This document shows positions 16,912 through 24,474 of a stretch of DNA of 27,688 nt, in pieces. Positions within the stretch are counted from its first letter, which is position 1. Each line of letters starts with the position of its first letter. The stretch comes from CAZSNH01 sp052388455 (GTDB lineage: Bacteria; Pseudomonadota; Alphaproteobacteria; Rhizobiales; Hyphomicrobiaceae): the NCBI GenBank assembly GCA_052388455.1, contig JBQTIA010000126.1:1-27688 (forward strand), written 5' to 3'. A program made the translations under genes and the position numbers. The notes beneath the pieces were generated by a model. The model was given only the letters and a program-made list of their open reading frames with translations. It did not search any database and was not told where the DNA came from.

Positions 16912-18228
16912 ATGCCAAGCGATCAGTCAGAAAAACAACTCGCTGCCGCCAGGGCGCTCGTGACGGAGCTTGGGCAGAAGCTCGATCTCGACGCGCATGT
17001 CAGGCTGTGGGACGGATCGCGGGTGCCGCTCGGGAGCAACGCCAAGGGTCCCTTCGAGATCGCGATCAACGACCCCGGCGTCATCGCCTCGATGCTGCGG
17101 CGCCCGAAGCTCGACACGCTGCTGCAGCACTACATCGCCAGGCGTATCGACTTTTCCGGCGGCACGCTGGTCGACTTCGGCCAGCAGGTGATCGCGCCGG
17201 GCCGCAAGGCGATGAAGCTCAAGGATCTCTCGAAGCTGAAGGTGCTCTCCTCGCTGTCGCCGTTCCTGCTCGCGCCGGGCGACCCGCCGCAGGAGCAAGG
17301 CGGCTTCGGCGGCGAGATGACCGGCAAGGGCCGCAAGACCGCCGACAACAAGGCGTTCATCCAGTTCCACTACGACCTCTCGAACGAGTTTTACGCGCTC
17401 TTTCTCGACCCCGAGATGGTCTACTCCTGCGCCTACTACACGGACTGGTCGAACGACGTCGCCCAGGCGCAGCGCGACAAGCTGGAGATGATCTGCCGCA
17501 AGCTGCGGCTGAAGCCAGGCGACCGGATGCTCGACATCGGCTCGGGGTGGGGCGGGCTCGTCTGCCATGCGGCGAAGAATTACGGCGTCACCGCGCACGG
17601 CTGCACGCTCAGCGAGGAGCAGCTCGCCTTCGCGCGCGAGAAGGTGAAGCGGCTCGGGCTCGAGGACCGCGTGACCTTCGAGCTGATCGACTATTCCAGC
17701 GTCACCGGCACCTACGACAAGATCGCCTCTATCGGCATGTACGAGCACATCGGGCTCGCCAACATTCCCGCTTACATGAAGAAGGTGCGCTCGCTGCTCG
17801 CCGAGGACGGACTGTTCCTCAATCACGCCATAGCGCGCCGCGCGCACGCCAAAAAGGGCTGGCTGCCCGAGCGGATGCGGCCGGAAAAGAAGGCGATTGC
17901 CAAGTACATCTTCCCCGGCGGGGAGCTGGATAACATCGGCCACTCGGTGATGGCGATGGAGGAAGTCGGGTTCGAGGTGCACGACGTCGAAGGCTGGCGC
18001 ATGCACTACGCGCGAACCTGCAAGCTGTGGTGCGAGCGGTTGACGGCGGAGCGGGAGACCGCGACCCGCCTCGTCGGCGAGGAGAAGTACCGCATCTGGG
18101 TCGCCTATCTCGCGGGCGTGAGCCTCGCCTTCGAGCGCGGCACTCTCAGGCTCTTCCAGACGCTCGCGTCGAAGAGCGCCAAGCGCCCGCCCAAGCTGCC
18201 GCCGACGCGGGCCGATTTGTATCGTTGA
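16912..18228 (+). CDS. cfa: Cyclopropane-fatty-acyl-phospholipid synthase
   Basis: A 438-residue SAM-dependent methyltransferase that adds a methylene bridge to the double bond of unsaturated acyl chains in membrane phospholipids. The N-terminal 135 residues are the lipid-binding segment. The catalytic domain has FHYDLSNEFYALFLD, the SAM-binding LDIGSGWGGL (about residues 207-216), and residues equivalent to the E. coli enzyme's bicarbonate site: Cys in YSCAYY, Glu in MYEHIG and His in LNHAIA. The C-terminus (RTCKLWCERL, YLAGVSLAFERG) is also characteristic. ATG 16912 is preceded by GAGAG and lies 14 bases after REP unit R4. Its own promoter must therefore lie in or upstream of the REP/RAYT region, or expression depends on read-through. 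Confidence 0.94.
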   Translation: MPSDQSEKQLAAARALVTELGQKLDLDAHVRLWDGSRVPLGSNAKGPFEIAINDPGVIASMLRRPKLDTLLQHYIARRIDFSGGTLVDFGQQVIAPGRKAMKLKDLSKLKVLSSLSPFLLAPGDPPQEQGGFGGEMTGKGRKTADNKAFIQFHYDLSNEFYALFLDPEMVYSCAYYTDWSNDVAQAQRDKLEMICRKLRLKPGDRMLDIGSGWGGLVCHAAKNYGVTAHGCTLSEEQLAFAREKVKRLGLEDRVTFELIDYSSVTGTYDKIASIGMYEHIGLANIPAYMKKVRSLLAEDGLFLNHAIARRAHAKKGWLPERMRPEKKAIAKYIFPGGELDNIGHSVMAMEEVGFEVHDVEGWRMHYARTCKLWCERLTAERETATRLVGEEKYRIWVAYLAGVSLAFERGTLRLFQTLASKSAKRPPKLPPTRADLYR

Positions 18229-18240
18229 TATTTCAGTCAG

Positions 18241-18293
18241 GTTTCAGACCCGGAGGGTCAGACATCAAACTCCGATACGACGGGCCAGACACC
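18241..18293. repeat. Degenerate long REP unit R5
   Basis: This begins with GTTTCAGACCC and GGAGGGTCAGACA, the same arm substitutions as R6. It continues with TCCGATACGAC and GGGCCAGACACC, which match the right part of R4. It is therefore a decayed R4-like long form. It begins 12 bases after the cfa stop. Confidence 0.6.
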
Positions 18294-18330
18294 AAGCTCA
18301 CACGCAGACTGACGTAGCGCTTTTTCAACT

Positions 18331-18444
18331 CGTCATCCCGGCGAAGGCCGGGACCCAGATCATCAGGCGGCGGGCGTATGGCGAGTTGTTCTAGGTCCCG
18401 GCCGTCCGCGCGCAGCGCGGCTACGCCGCGACGCCGGGATGACG
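18331..18444. repeat. GTCATCCCGGC inverted-repeat element
   Basis: A 114-bp symmetrical element. The outer 13-base arms CGTCATCCCGGCG (18331-18343) and CGCCGGGATGACG (18432-18444) are perfect. The inner arms GGCCGGGACC (18347-18356) and GGTCCCGGCC (18394-18403) are also perfect. This sequence type resembles intergenic palindromes common in many proteobacterial genomes and is unrelated to the RAYT-type repeat. It is bracketed by R5 and R6 in the cfa-fadD gap. Confidence 0.75.
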
Positions 18445-18452
18445 GTTGCTTG

Positions 18453-18483
18453 GGTTTCAGACCCGGAGGGTCAGACACCGGTC
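18453..18483. repeat. REP palindrome R6 with GGTC tail, overlapping the fadD stop
   Basis: Arms GGTTTCAGACCC and GGGTCAGACACC around loop GGA, each one base from the consensus, followed by GGTC (18480-18483). The last two tail bases are part of the fadD stop codon (18482-18484 on the minus strand), so the element ends exactly at the gene. Confidence 0.78.
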
Positions 18484-20215
18484 ACGACTGTTTCTGTTTT
18501 TCCTCGGCCTTCAGCTCTTTTTTCGAGAGCTTACCGATCATGGTTTTGGGAAGCGTCTCGCGGAATTCGATCTCGGAGGGCAGCTCCAGCTTGGAGATTT
18601 TCGGGCCGAGGTGCTGCATGATCTCGTCGGCGGTGGCGGTCATCCCCTTCTTCAGCTTGATGAACGCCTTGGGCGCCTCGCCGCGGTAGCGGTCGGGAAT
18701 GCCGATGACGGTGACCTCTTCCACAGCCGCGTGCTCATAGATCGCCTCCTCGATGCGGCGGGGATAGACGTTGTAGCCCGAGCAGATGATCAGGTCCTTG
18801 ATGCGGTCGACGACGTAGAAGAAGCCGTCAGCATCGATGACGGCCACGTCGCCGGTGCGCAGGTAGCCGTCGGCGGTGAACTGTTCCCTGGTCTCGGCCG
18901 GTTTCTTCCAGTAGCCGAGCATGACCTGCGGTCCCTTGATGCAAACTTCTCCCTTCTCGCCGGGGGGAACCTCGGTCGCAGGATCGGCCACGCTGCGCAG
19001 CGACACGATGGTCTGTGGCAGCGGCAGTCCGATGGAGCCCGGCCGGGCCGGGACGTTGAGCGGATTGCAGGTGACGACGGGCGAGGCCTCCGACAGTCCG
19101 TAGCCTTCGACCAGGCTGCACCCGGTCAACGTCTCGAAGCCATTGCGGACCTCGAGCGGCAGCGGCGCTCCGCCGGAGAGGCAGAACTTCAGGCTGGCGA
19201 GGTCGTACTTTTTCAGATCGGGCGCGTTCATGATGGCGTTGAACAGCGTCGGCACGCCGGGCATCACGGTCGGCTTCAGCTTGTCGATCAGCTTCAGGGC
19301 GTCGAGCAGCACGAAGCGCGGCATGATGATGATCTCGGCCGCCTTGGCGATCCCGAAGTTCATCACCACCGTCATCGCGAAGACGTGGAAGAACGGCAGC
19401 GCGCCGAGCACCTTCTCGGTGGCGTCGCTGAGACTGGGCGCCCAGGCCGCCACCTGCTTCACGTTGATGTAGACGTTGGCGTGGGTGAGCATGGCGCCTT
19501 TCGGCGTGCCGGTGGTGCCGCCGGTGTACTGCAGCACGGCGATGTCGTTGACCGGATCGACGGGCATCCGTTTGTATTTCCCGTCGTTGGCGAGCAGGTC
19601 CGCTTCGGCGATCACCTTGTCGCGGACCGGGGAGGCCGACGGCCGGGCCAGCTCTTTGGCCTTGAACAGCCGGAAGAGGATCGACTTCGATCCGGGCAGC
19701 AGTGGCGCGAAGGCGGCAACGATGGCGCGCGGAAGAACGCCCGACTGCAAGAGACCCTCGACCTTGTCGAACAGGATCTTGAGATCGAGCGTCACCATCA
19801 GCCGGGTTTCGCTGTCCTTAACCTGAAACGTCAATTCCTCCAGTGTGTAGAGGGGGTTGTAATTGACGACCGTGCCGCCGGCCTTGAGCACGGCGAAGTA
19901 GTAGACGATGAAGGTCGGGCAGTTGGGGAGGAAGAGACCGACCTTGACGCCGGGTCCAACGCCGAGCTTCTGCAATCCCGCTGCCGCGCGGTCGACGGCG
20001 CTGCCGATCTCCGCATAGGTCAGCCGGCGCCCGAGAAAGTTGGTGCAGGTGCGGGTGCCGTGGCGGCCGACCGCGTCGTCGAGCAGCTTGTAGAGCGGTG
20101 CGGGAGCGAACGACTGGTGCCAGTCGACGTCCTTCGGATAGGCGCCGAGCCAGGGCCATCGGGCGGCGCCAGCCGCTGCCGTGGCGGTGTGGGGTGAGGC
20201 GATGGGTGCGGTCAT
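18482..20215 (-). CDS. fadD: Long-chain fatty acid-CoA ligase (FadD type)
   Basis: A 577-residue member of the ANL (AMP-binding) superfamily. It activates fatty acids to acyl-CoA through an acyl-adenylate at the inner face of the membrane and so feeds the beta-oxidation genes in this window. Motifs are the P-loop YTGGTTGTPKGAM (230-242), the A5-type YGLSEASP (372-379), YLRTGDVAVID (451-461), DRIKDLIICSG (470-480) and the C-terminal catalytic Lys562 in TMIGKLSKKEL. The start at ATG 20215 is supported by GGGAGGG about 9 bases upstream. The length matches E. coli FadD (561 residues). The gene is transcribed alone on the minus strand. Its stop codon lies in the tail of REP palindrome R6. Chain-length preference cannot be read. 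Confidence 0.92.
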   Translation of the reverse strand: MTAPIASPHTATAAAGAARWPWLGAYPKDVDWHQSFAPAPLYKLLDDAVGRHGTRTCTNFLGRRLTYAEIGSAVDRAAAGLQKLGVGPGVKVGLFLPNCPTFIVYYFAVLKAGGTVVNYNPLYTLEELTFQVKDSETRLMVTLDLKILFDKVEGLLQSGVLPRAIVAAFAPLLPGSKSILFRLFKAKELARPSASPVRDKVIAEADLLANDGKYKRMPVDPVNDIAVLQYTGGTTGTPKGAMLTHANVYINVKQVAAWAPSLSDATEKVLGALPFFHVFAMTVVMNFGIAKAAEIIIMPRFVLLDALKLIDKLKPTVMPGVPTLFNAIMNAPDLKKYDLASLKFCLSGGAPLPLEVRNGFETLTGCSLVEGYGLSEASPVVTCNPLNVPARPGSIGLPLPQTIVSLRSVADPATEVPPGEKGEVCIKGPQVMLGYWKKPAETREQFTADGYLRTGDVAVIDADGFFYVVDRIKDLIICSGYNVYPRRIEEAIYEHAAVEEVTVIGIPDRYRGEAPKAFIKLKKGMTATADEIMQHLGPKISKLELPSEIEFRETLPKTMIGKLSKKELKAEEKQKQS

Positions 20216-20694
20216 GGGGCCAACCCTCCCGGGCCGTGTGCGCGGTTTTGTCCGAGGTCTTGTTCTGGCAGATCGGCTAGGTCGTGGTGCGAGCCGGTAC
20301 GATGTTGGTGGTTGCGGTCCGCGACCCAGTCATAGCGTCGTTGGTTTAGCGCCGTATTGGCGGTGTTCCGTTCCGGCACTACGACCGCATTGAACACCTA
20401 TTCCCGGGTCCGATCCAGAGCCGACAGGCGGTCGCAAGGCCCGCAGCGCGTGTTCCGGTGGGGACTGCGGCGGCGCCGGTGGCCCGGCATGGTTCTTGCG
20501 GACTGGGTTCTTGCGGAACTGATCGGAACGGCAAGCCGTTACGGGTCGGTCCGCTGTGGGCTGCTCGTCTGGACTTGATCGGCGTTTAAGTATATCTCAC
20601 GCCTCATCTTGTTGCGGGCACAGTCCTGAACTGGTCGGAATCAGACATCAGATCGCTCCCTGCTCAGGCCGCCTGAGAGGGATTGGAGAACGAG
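20216..20694. other. 479-bp gene-free divergent region
   Basis: This region between divergent fadD and the ACP gene must hold both promoters. I can support three items: a short tandem repeat at 20491-20521, the motif TTTAAGTATATCTCA at 20585-20599 that recurs upstream of the vWA gene, and the ACP ribosome-binding site (GGAGAACGAG just before 20695). I found no convincing protein or structured RNA. Confidence 0.5.
20491..20521. repeat. Short tandem repeat (15/16-bp unit, two copies)
   Basis: GGTTCTTGCGGACTG is followed directly by GGTTCTTGCGGAACTG, identical except for one inserted base. It is in the leader region of the ACP gene. It could be a paired regulator site or a chance duplication. 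Confidence 0.55.
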
Positions 20695-20967
20695 ATGGAC
20701 GAAGTCGCTACGAAAATCATCGATATTCTCAAAAAGCACATGAAAGAACCGCGAGACGACATTTCGCTGTCGACCGCGCTTACGGACCTCAAGATCGAAT
20801 CCCTCGATCTGGCGATGATCGTATTCGACATCGAAGATACGTTCGGCATCGAAATTCCCTATAATGCCAACGAAGAGGTCGACGCCTTCAAGACGGTCGG
20901 CTCGGTGGTGGATCGGGTGAAGGCCCTTATGGCTGCAGGGCCTGCGGCAGCCAGCGCCAAGGCATGA
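20695..20967 (+). CDS. Acyl carrier protein, specialised type
   Basis: A 90-residue acidic acyl carrier protein. The attachment site for 4'-phosphopantetheine is Ser36 in LKIESLDLAM, where housekeeping AcpP has DSLD. The family core continues with IVFDIEDTFGIEIP. It carries growing acyl chains as thioesters for a partner synthase. ATG 20695 follows GGAGAACGAG. The next gene, 98 bases downstream, is a NodE/FabF-like ketoacyl synthase, so the two probably work together. The sequence does not look like the long-chain lipid A carrier AcpXL, and the usual fabD/fabG neighbours of the housekeeping ACP are missing. This points to a dedicated carrier for a special lipid or lipid-linked product (inference). 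Confidence 0.88.
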   Translation: MDEVATKIIDILKKHMKEPRDDISLSTALTDLKIESLDLAMIVFDIEDTFGIEIPYNANEEVDAFKTVGSVVDRVKALMAAGPAAASAKA

Positions 20968-21065
20968 AGACCAAGGCGTGATGATAAAGTCCGCGGCGAT
21001 CGGCGTTGCGGGGCCACGCTGGCCCGGCTCCGGTTCATGCGCGGTCGCAATTCGGCAGAGGTGAG

Positions 21066-22310
21066 ATGAGTACAGCGAGCGGCCAGCGCCGCGTGGTCGT
21101 GACCGGCATGGGCGCGGTCACGCCGATCGGTCACACGGTCGACGAGATGTGGGCCGGGATGAAAGAGGGCAAATCGGGGCTCAGCGCTCTCGACGGCTTT
21201 CCTCTGGAAGATCTCAAGATCCTGATTGCCGCCCAGATCCGGGGCTTCGATCATCGCGCCCGCCTCAAGCATTTCGTGCGCGACAAGATCATCCTGCACG
21301 CCGACCGCTACGCGTGGTTCGGCGCCGCCGCCGCCGACGAGGCGGTGAAGCAGTCGGGGCTGCCGATCCCGTTCGAGAACCCCTATCGTACGGCCTGCAT
21401 CATCGGCTCTGGCGCCGGCGGGCTGACGACCTACGAGACCGCCTACCGCGATCTCTTCATTCACAACAAGCGCGCCACCAATCCGCTGACGCTTCTGCGC
21501 ATCATCGGCTCGTCCGGCTCGGCCCACGTCGGCATCGAGTTCGGCGTCAAGGGACCGACCTTCGCCACCTGCTCCGCCTGTTCCACCGCCACGCACGCCA
21601 TAGGCATCGCCCGCGACTACATTCGCAACAACATGGTGGACGTGGCCATTGCCGGTGCCGCCGAGGCGGTGATCAATTACGGCACGATGAAAGCGTGGCA
21701 GGCGCTGCACGTGCTCTCGCCGCAGGGCTGCTTCCCGTTCTCCAAGAAGCGCAACGGGACGGTGCTCAGCGAGGGCGCCGGCATTCTGGTGCTCGAAGAA
21801 TACGAGCATGCCAAGCGGCGCGGCGCCAAGATCCTCGCCGAGCTGTGCGGTTTCGGCATGACCTCCGATGCCAAGGACATGGTCAATCCGGGCATCGAAG
21901 GCCCGTATGAGGCCATGCGTCTGGCCTTGGCCGACGGCGGCATCCCGGCCGAGAAGATCGACTATCTCAACGCCCACGGCACGGCGACGACGATCAACGA
22001 CGAAAACGAGACCAACGCCATAAAGCAGCTTTTCGGCAAGCACGCCTACAAGCTCGCGATCTCGTCGACGAAATCGATGCACGGCCATCCGCTCGGCGCC
22101 GGCGGCGGCATCGAGGCGACCGCCTGTCTCAAGGCGATGGAAGAAGGCTGGGTTCCGCCGACCATCGGCCTCGACGAGCCGGATCCGAAGTGCGACCTCG
22201 ACTACGTCCCGAACGTCGGCCGCTCGATGAAGGTCGACTATACGATGTCGAATTCGTTCGCCTTCGGCGGTCTCAACACGGCGCTCGTGTTCGGTCCGGC
22301 TCCGGGCTGA
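21066..22310 (+). CDS. Beta-ketoacyl-ACP synthase, NodE/FabF-like
   Basis: A 414-residue condensing enzyme that elongates an ACP-bound acyl chain by two carbons using malonyl-ACP. The catalytic triad is visible: Cys172 (TCSACSTATHAIG), His304 (LNAHGTATT) and His341, with Lys336 in STKSMHGHPLGA. Several stretches resemble NodE of rhizobia rather than plain FabF: ISSTKSMHGHPLGA, EPDPKCDLDYVPNV, and VDYTMSNSFAFGGLN near the end. A long insert around residues 50-75 (EDLKILIAAQIRGFDHRAR) is also like NodE. The start is ATG 21066 with GAGGTGAG just upstream. The preceding gene is its likely ACP partner, an arrangement parallel to nodF-nodE. No nod genes are nearby, so a role in another specialised fatty acid is more likely. 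Confidence 0.9.
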   Translation: MSTASGQRRVVVTGMGAVTPIGHTVDEMWAGMKEGKSGLSALDGFPLEDLKILIAAQIRGFDHRARLKHFVRDKIILHADRYAWFGAAAADEAVKQSGLPIPFENPYRTACIIGSGAGGLTTYETAYRDLFIHNKRATNPLTLLRIIGSSGSAHVGIEFGVKGPTFATCSACSTATHAIGIARDYIRNNMVDVAIAGAAEAVINYGTMKAWQALHVLSPQGCFPFSKKRNGTVLSEGAGILVLEEYEHAKRRGAKILAELCGFGMTSDAKDMVNPGIEGPYEAMRLALADGGIPAEKIDYLNAHGTATTINDENETNAIKQLFGKHAYKLAISSTKSMHGHPLGAGGGIEATACLKAMEEGWVPPTIGLDEPDPKCDLDYVPNVGRSMKVDYTMSNSFAFGGLNTALVFGPAPG

Positions 22311-22320
22311 GTGAGGTTTT

Positions 22321-22397
22321 AGGTTACAGGTTATAGGTTATAGGGGGCAGGTTTAGTGGGGGTCTCCCTGTAACCTGTCACCTATAACCTGTAACCT
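22321..22397. repeat. Inverted array of 7-bp repeats (AGGTTAY units)
   Basis: The left arm (22321-22345) is three AGGTTAC/T units plus AGG. The right arm (22366-22397) is, on the opposite strand, four AGGTKAY-type units. The arms pair perfectly over about 18 bases and would form a long hairpin in the 97-bp gap between the ketoacyl synthase and the first cyclophilin-like gene. It may terminate transcription or reduce it. Repeat number could vary between strains. Confidence 0.72.
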
Positions 22398-22407
22398 CCT
22401 CCCAAAA

Positions 22408-22854
22408 ATGCCGACGAACATTCTGCGACAGCGTTCGAGCAAGGTGACGGGCCGCGACGGCAAGCGGTCGGCAGCCGGTCGCGCGCGTCGCGTGCTGATC
22501 CGCATCGGCCGCGTCTTGCTGCACGCCGACCTGCTCGACACGCCGACGGCCGACCGCATCTGGTCGGCTCTTCCCCTACATTCGTCGGCGGAAACGTGGG
22601 GGCAGGCCATCAAGTTCGAAATTCCGATCGAAAGCGGTCGCGAGCGCGGCGCGCGGGTGCTCGCGGCGGCTGGGGAGGTCTACTACGTCAGCGAGGACGA
22701 CCGCGTGATCATCGCCTTCGGTCCGACCGCCATCTCGCGCCCCGGCGAGATGCGTCTCCCGCGCCCCTGCAACCTTTGGGCAACGATCGCCGACGATACG
22801 ACCCTCTTGAAGGTTGTGACGCCAGGTGAGAAGGTGACGATTGCCGCCGCGTGA
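22408..22854 (+). CDS. Cyclophilin-like fold protein (PF04126/TM1367-like), first copy
   Basis: A 148-residue protein with an unusual basic N-terminus (residues 1-28, many Arg/Lys). Then comes a domain recognised by LLDTPTADRIWSALPL, ETWGQAIKFEIPI, AGEVYYVSEDDRVIIAFGPT and SRPGEMRLP. This pattern matches the small cyclophilin-like family (TM1367 type), whose biochemical role is unknown; peptidyl-prolyl isomerase activity has not been shown to be general. ATG 22408 has no clear Shine-Dalgarno sequence, because the 7-bp repeat array ends just before it. GTG 22443 is an alternative start that would remove part of the basic tail. The next gene encodes a close paralogue. Confidence 0.7.
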   Translation: MPTNILRQRSSKVTGRDGKRSAAGRARRVLIRIGRVLLHADLLDTPTADRIWSALPLHSSAETWGQAIKFEIPIESGRERGARVLAAAGEVYYVSEDDRVIIAFGPTAISRPGEMRLPRPCNLWATIADDTTLLKVVTPGEKVTIAAA

Positions 22855-22918
22855 GCGGGACGTGGGTCAGCCGCGTCAGCGGGGATGTGGGCAATCGGGT
22901 CGAGTGCGGGGTCGGTTC

Positions 22919-23296
22919 ATGGCGCGTGAGGTCCTCATCCAGGCCGGCAGGGTCGCCATTCGCGCGCGCCTGCTCGACACGCCGACCGCCGATCAGATCT
23001 GGCAGGCATTGCCGATCACCGCCGACGCCAAGACCTGGGGCCGCGAGGTCTATTTCGAGGCACCCGTGGCCTCGGTGCGGGAGCCTGGCGCCCGAGACGT
23101 CGTCAACGCCGGTGAAATCGTCTACTGGCCGGATGGGGATTCCATCGCCATCGGCTTCGGACCGACGCCGCTTTCTCGCAAGGGTGAAATCCGTCTGGCG
23201 AGCCGCTGCAACATCTGGGCGATGGCTCTGGATGACGTGACCCAGCTTCGCGGCGTTTATGCCGGAGAGCGCGTCACCGTCCTGCAGGCGCTTTGA
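22919..23296 (+). CDS. Cyclophilin-like fold protein (PF04126/TM1367-like), second copy
   Basis: A 125-residue paralogue of the preceding gene. It shares LLDTPTADQIWQALPI, KTWGREVYFEAPV, AGEIVYWPDGDSIAIGFGPT and LSRKGEIRL at matching positions. It lacks the basic N-terminal extension and starts directly at ATG 22919 (MAREVLIQAGRV). The frame is open further upstream into the intergenic region, but that part has no family similarity. The 64-base gap and same orientation suggest co-transcription and a tandem duplication, after which the copies diverged to roughly half identity. The function is unknown. Confidence 0.78.
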   Translation: MAREVLIQAGRVAIRARLLDTPTADQIWQALPITADAKTWGREVYFEAPVASVREPGARDVVNAGEIVYWPDGDSIAIGFGPTPLSRKGEIRLASRCNIWAMALDDVTQLRGVYAGERVTVLQAL

Positions 23297-23331
23297 ACGG
23301 CAAAGAATTCCTTTTGCGTGACGGGACTTGG

Positions 23332-24363
23332 CTATGCGATGGCCAGCTCGGGCAGCCGCCGACCCAGCATGTCGGCGAGCTGATCGAGGGGATTGACCAG
23401 CAGCGGCGTCATCTGGCTCACCCGGTCGAAGTAACGGTTCGGGTTCAGCTCGGCGATGGGGATGGTCCGCGCCCAGCCGTTGGATTCGAGATATCGGCGG
23501 TAATCGCATTCGTCGGCCGGCAAAGTCATATCGGCTGGACAAACCGCGACGACGGGCCGGCGCGCCCACACGGCCTCCGACAGCATCGAGCTCGAATCCG
23601 CCGTGCAGACGAGCGTCTCGGCCCGCGCGAGCAACTCCCCGAGCGTCCCGATGCCGGTCCGCCGGACGTCGATGTACTGGATGATGCCGCTGCCCGGCGC
23701 TGTTGCGCTGCGTTCGAGGAGATCGCTGACGAAGCCCGGCGTGCGCGGCGAATTGGAGACGATCCAGCGCGTGCCAAGCGCCTTGTTGGTCGCTTCCAGG
23801 AAGCCCATGAGCTGCAGCCACTCGGCATCCGTGAAGCGCACCGTGCCGGCGTCTCCGCCGACCAGCAGGCCAGCGACGGCCGGGGGGCGGCTGACGTCGG
23901 TCCGCGGCGTGGGCAAGGTATCGGGATCGAGCCGGCTCGGTTTCAGCGTCATCACGTGCCGGGGCTGTGCCGCGTTGCGCGAATAGGATGTGAGAACGAG
24001 GCTGAACAGGTCGGGCCTGAAGCGCCGCAGCGAGCCGCAGAACACGTTGGCACAATTGAGCAGCTGCGATGCGGCGACGTTGGCGGCCAGCGTGTTGCCG
24101 CCGGCGGATACGACGATATCCGCGGGCCCGAGGGATTCGGCGGCGACGCCGTAGGCATACCCGAGGATCAGCGGGGCCGAGAGGCCGCTGTGCGACAGGC
24201 GCCAGAGGACGCCGGGCGTCAGCCAGCGCGGGCGGCGCACCTCCAGCCGTGTCACATCGACCGGGCGACGCCGCGCGATCGCGGCCAGCACGCCATCGGA
24301 CAAGTGAAAGTGTCCCGGCCGGCCGTCCGAAATCAGCAGTGCTTTCAGTGAGGGCGTGGTCAC
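23332..24363 (-). CDS. ELM1/GtrOC1 family protein (putative glycosyltransferase-like)
   Basis: A 343-residue protein of the family that includes plant ELM1 and bacterial GtrOC1-like proteins (PF06258). It is recognised by LLISDGRPGHFHLSDGV at residues 10-26, VVSAGGNTLAANVAASQLL, LLVGGDAG, RWIVSNSPRTP and CTADSSSMLSEAVWARRPVV. The two-Rossmann layout, with a C-terminal TADSSSMxSEA segment, resembles GT-B glycosyltransferases. Bacterial members are often annotated as mitochondrial-fission ELM1 family or nucleotide-sugar enzymes, and none of these names proves a reaction. The start is GTG 24363 with GGAGG about 16 bases upstream, a rather long spacing. The gene is convergent with the cyclophilin-like pair. 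An outer-surface or lipid glycosylation role is possible (inference). Confidence 0.82.
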   Translation of the reverse strand: MTTPSLKALLISDGRPGHFHLSDGVLAAIARRRPVDVTRLEVRRPRWLTPGVLWRLSHSGLSAPLILGYAYGVAAESLGPADIVVSAGGNTLAANVAASQLLNCANVFCGSLRRFRPDLFSLVLTSYSRNAAQPRHVMTLKPSRLDPDTLPTPRTDVSRPPAVAGLLVGGDAGTVRFTDAEWLQLMGFLEATNKALGTRWIVSNSPRTPGFVSDLLERSATAPGSGIIQYIDVRRTGIGTLGELLARAETLVCTADSSSMLSEAVWARRPVVAVCPADMTLPADECDYRRYLESNGWARTIPIAELNPNRYFDRVSQMTPLLVNPLDQLADMLGRRLPELAIA

Positions 24364-24474
24364 CGGGTCGTTCGCTGCCTCCGGGCGGGGAATCGAGTAT
24401 TTTCAGGATGAGTTACGTTCATTCAGACTAAGGGGTTTCGTCGCCATATCAACATCACTCCGGTCGTGTCCGTC

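Noticed and set aside
15730..18228. A composite transposon carrying cfa
   Set aside because: There are no IS ends or target duplications around cfa; the flanking palindromes are REP elements that do not mobilise genes between them in the known systems.
14264..18483. CRISPR array
   Set aside because: The repeated units are palindromic, irregularly spaced by hundreds to thousands of bases and surround a RAYT; there are no regular spacers or cas genes.
18446..20197. Long plus-strand open frame (583 codons)
   Set aside because: It is the antisense shadow of fadD, whose ANL motifs are unambiguous on the other strand.
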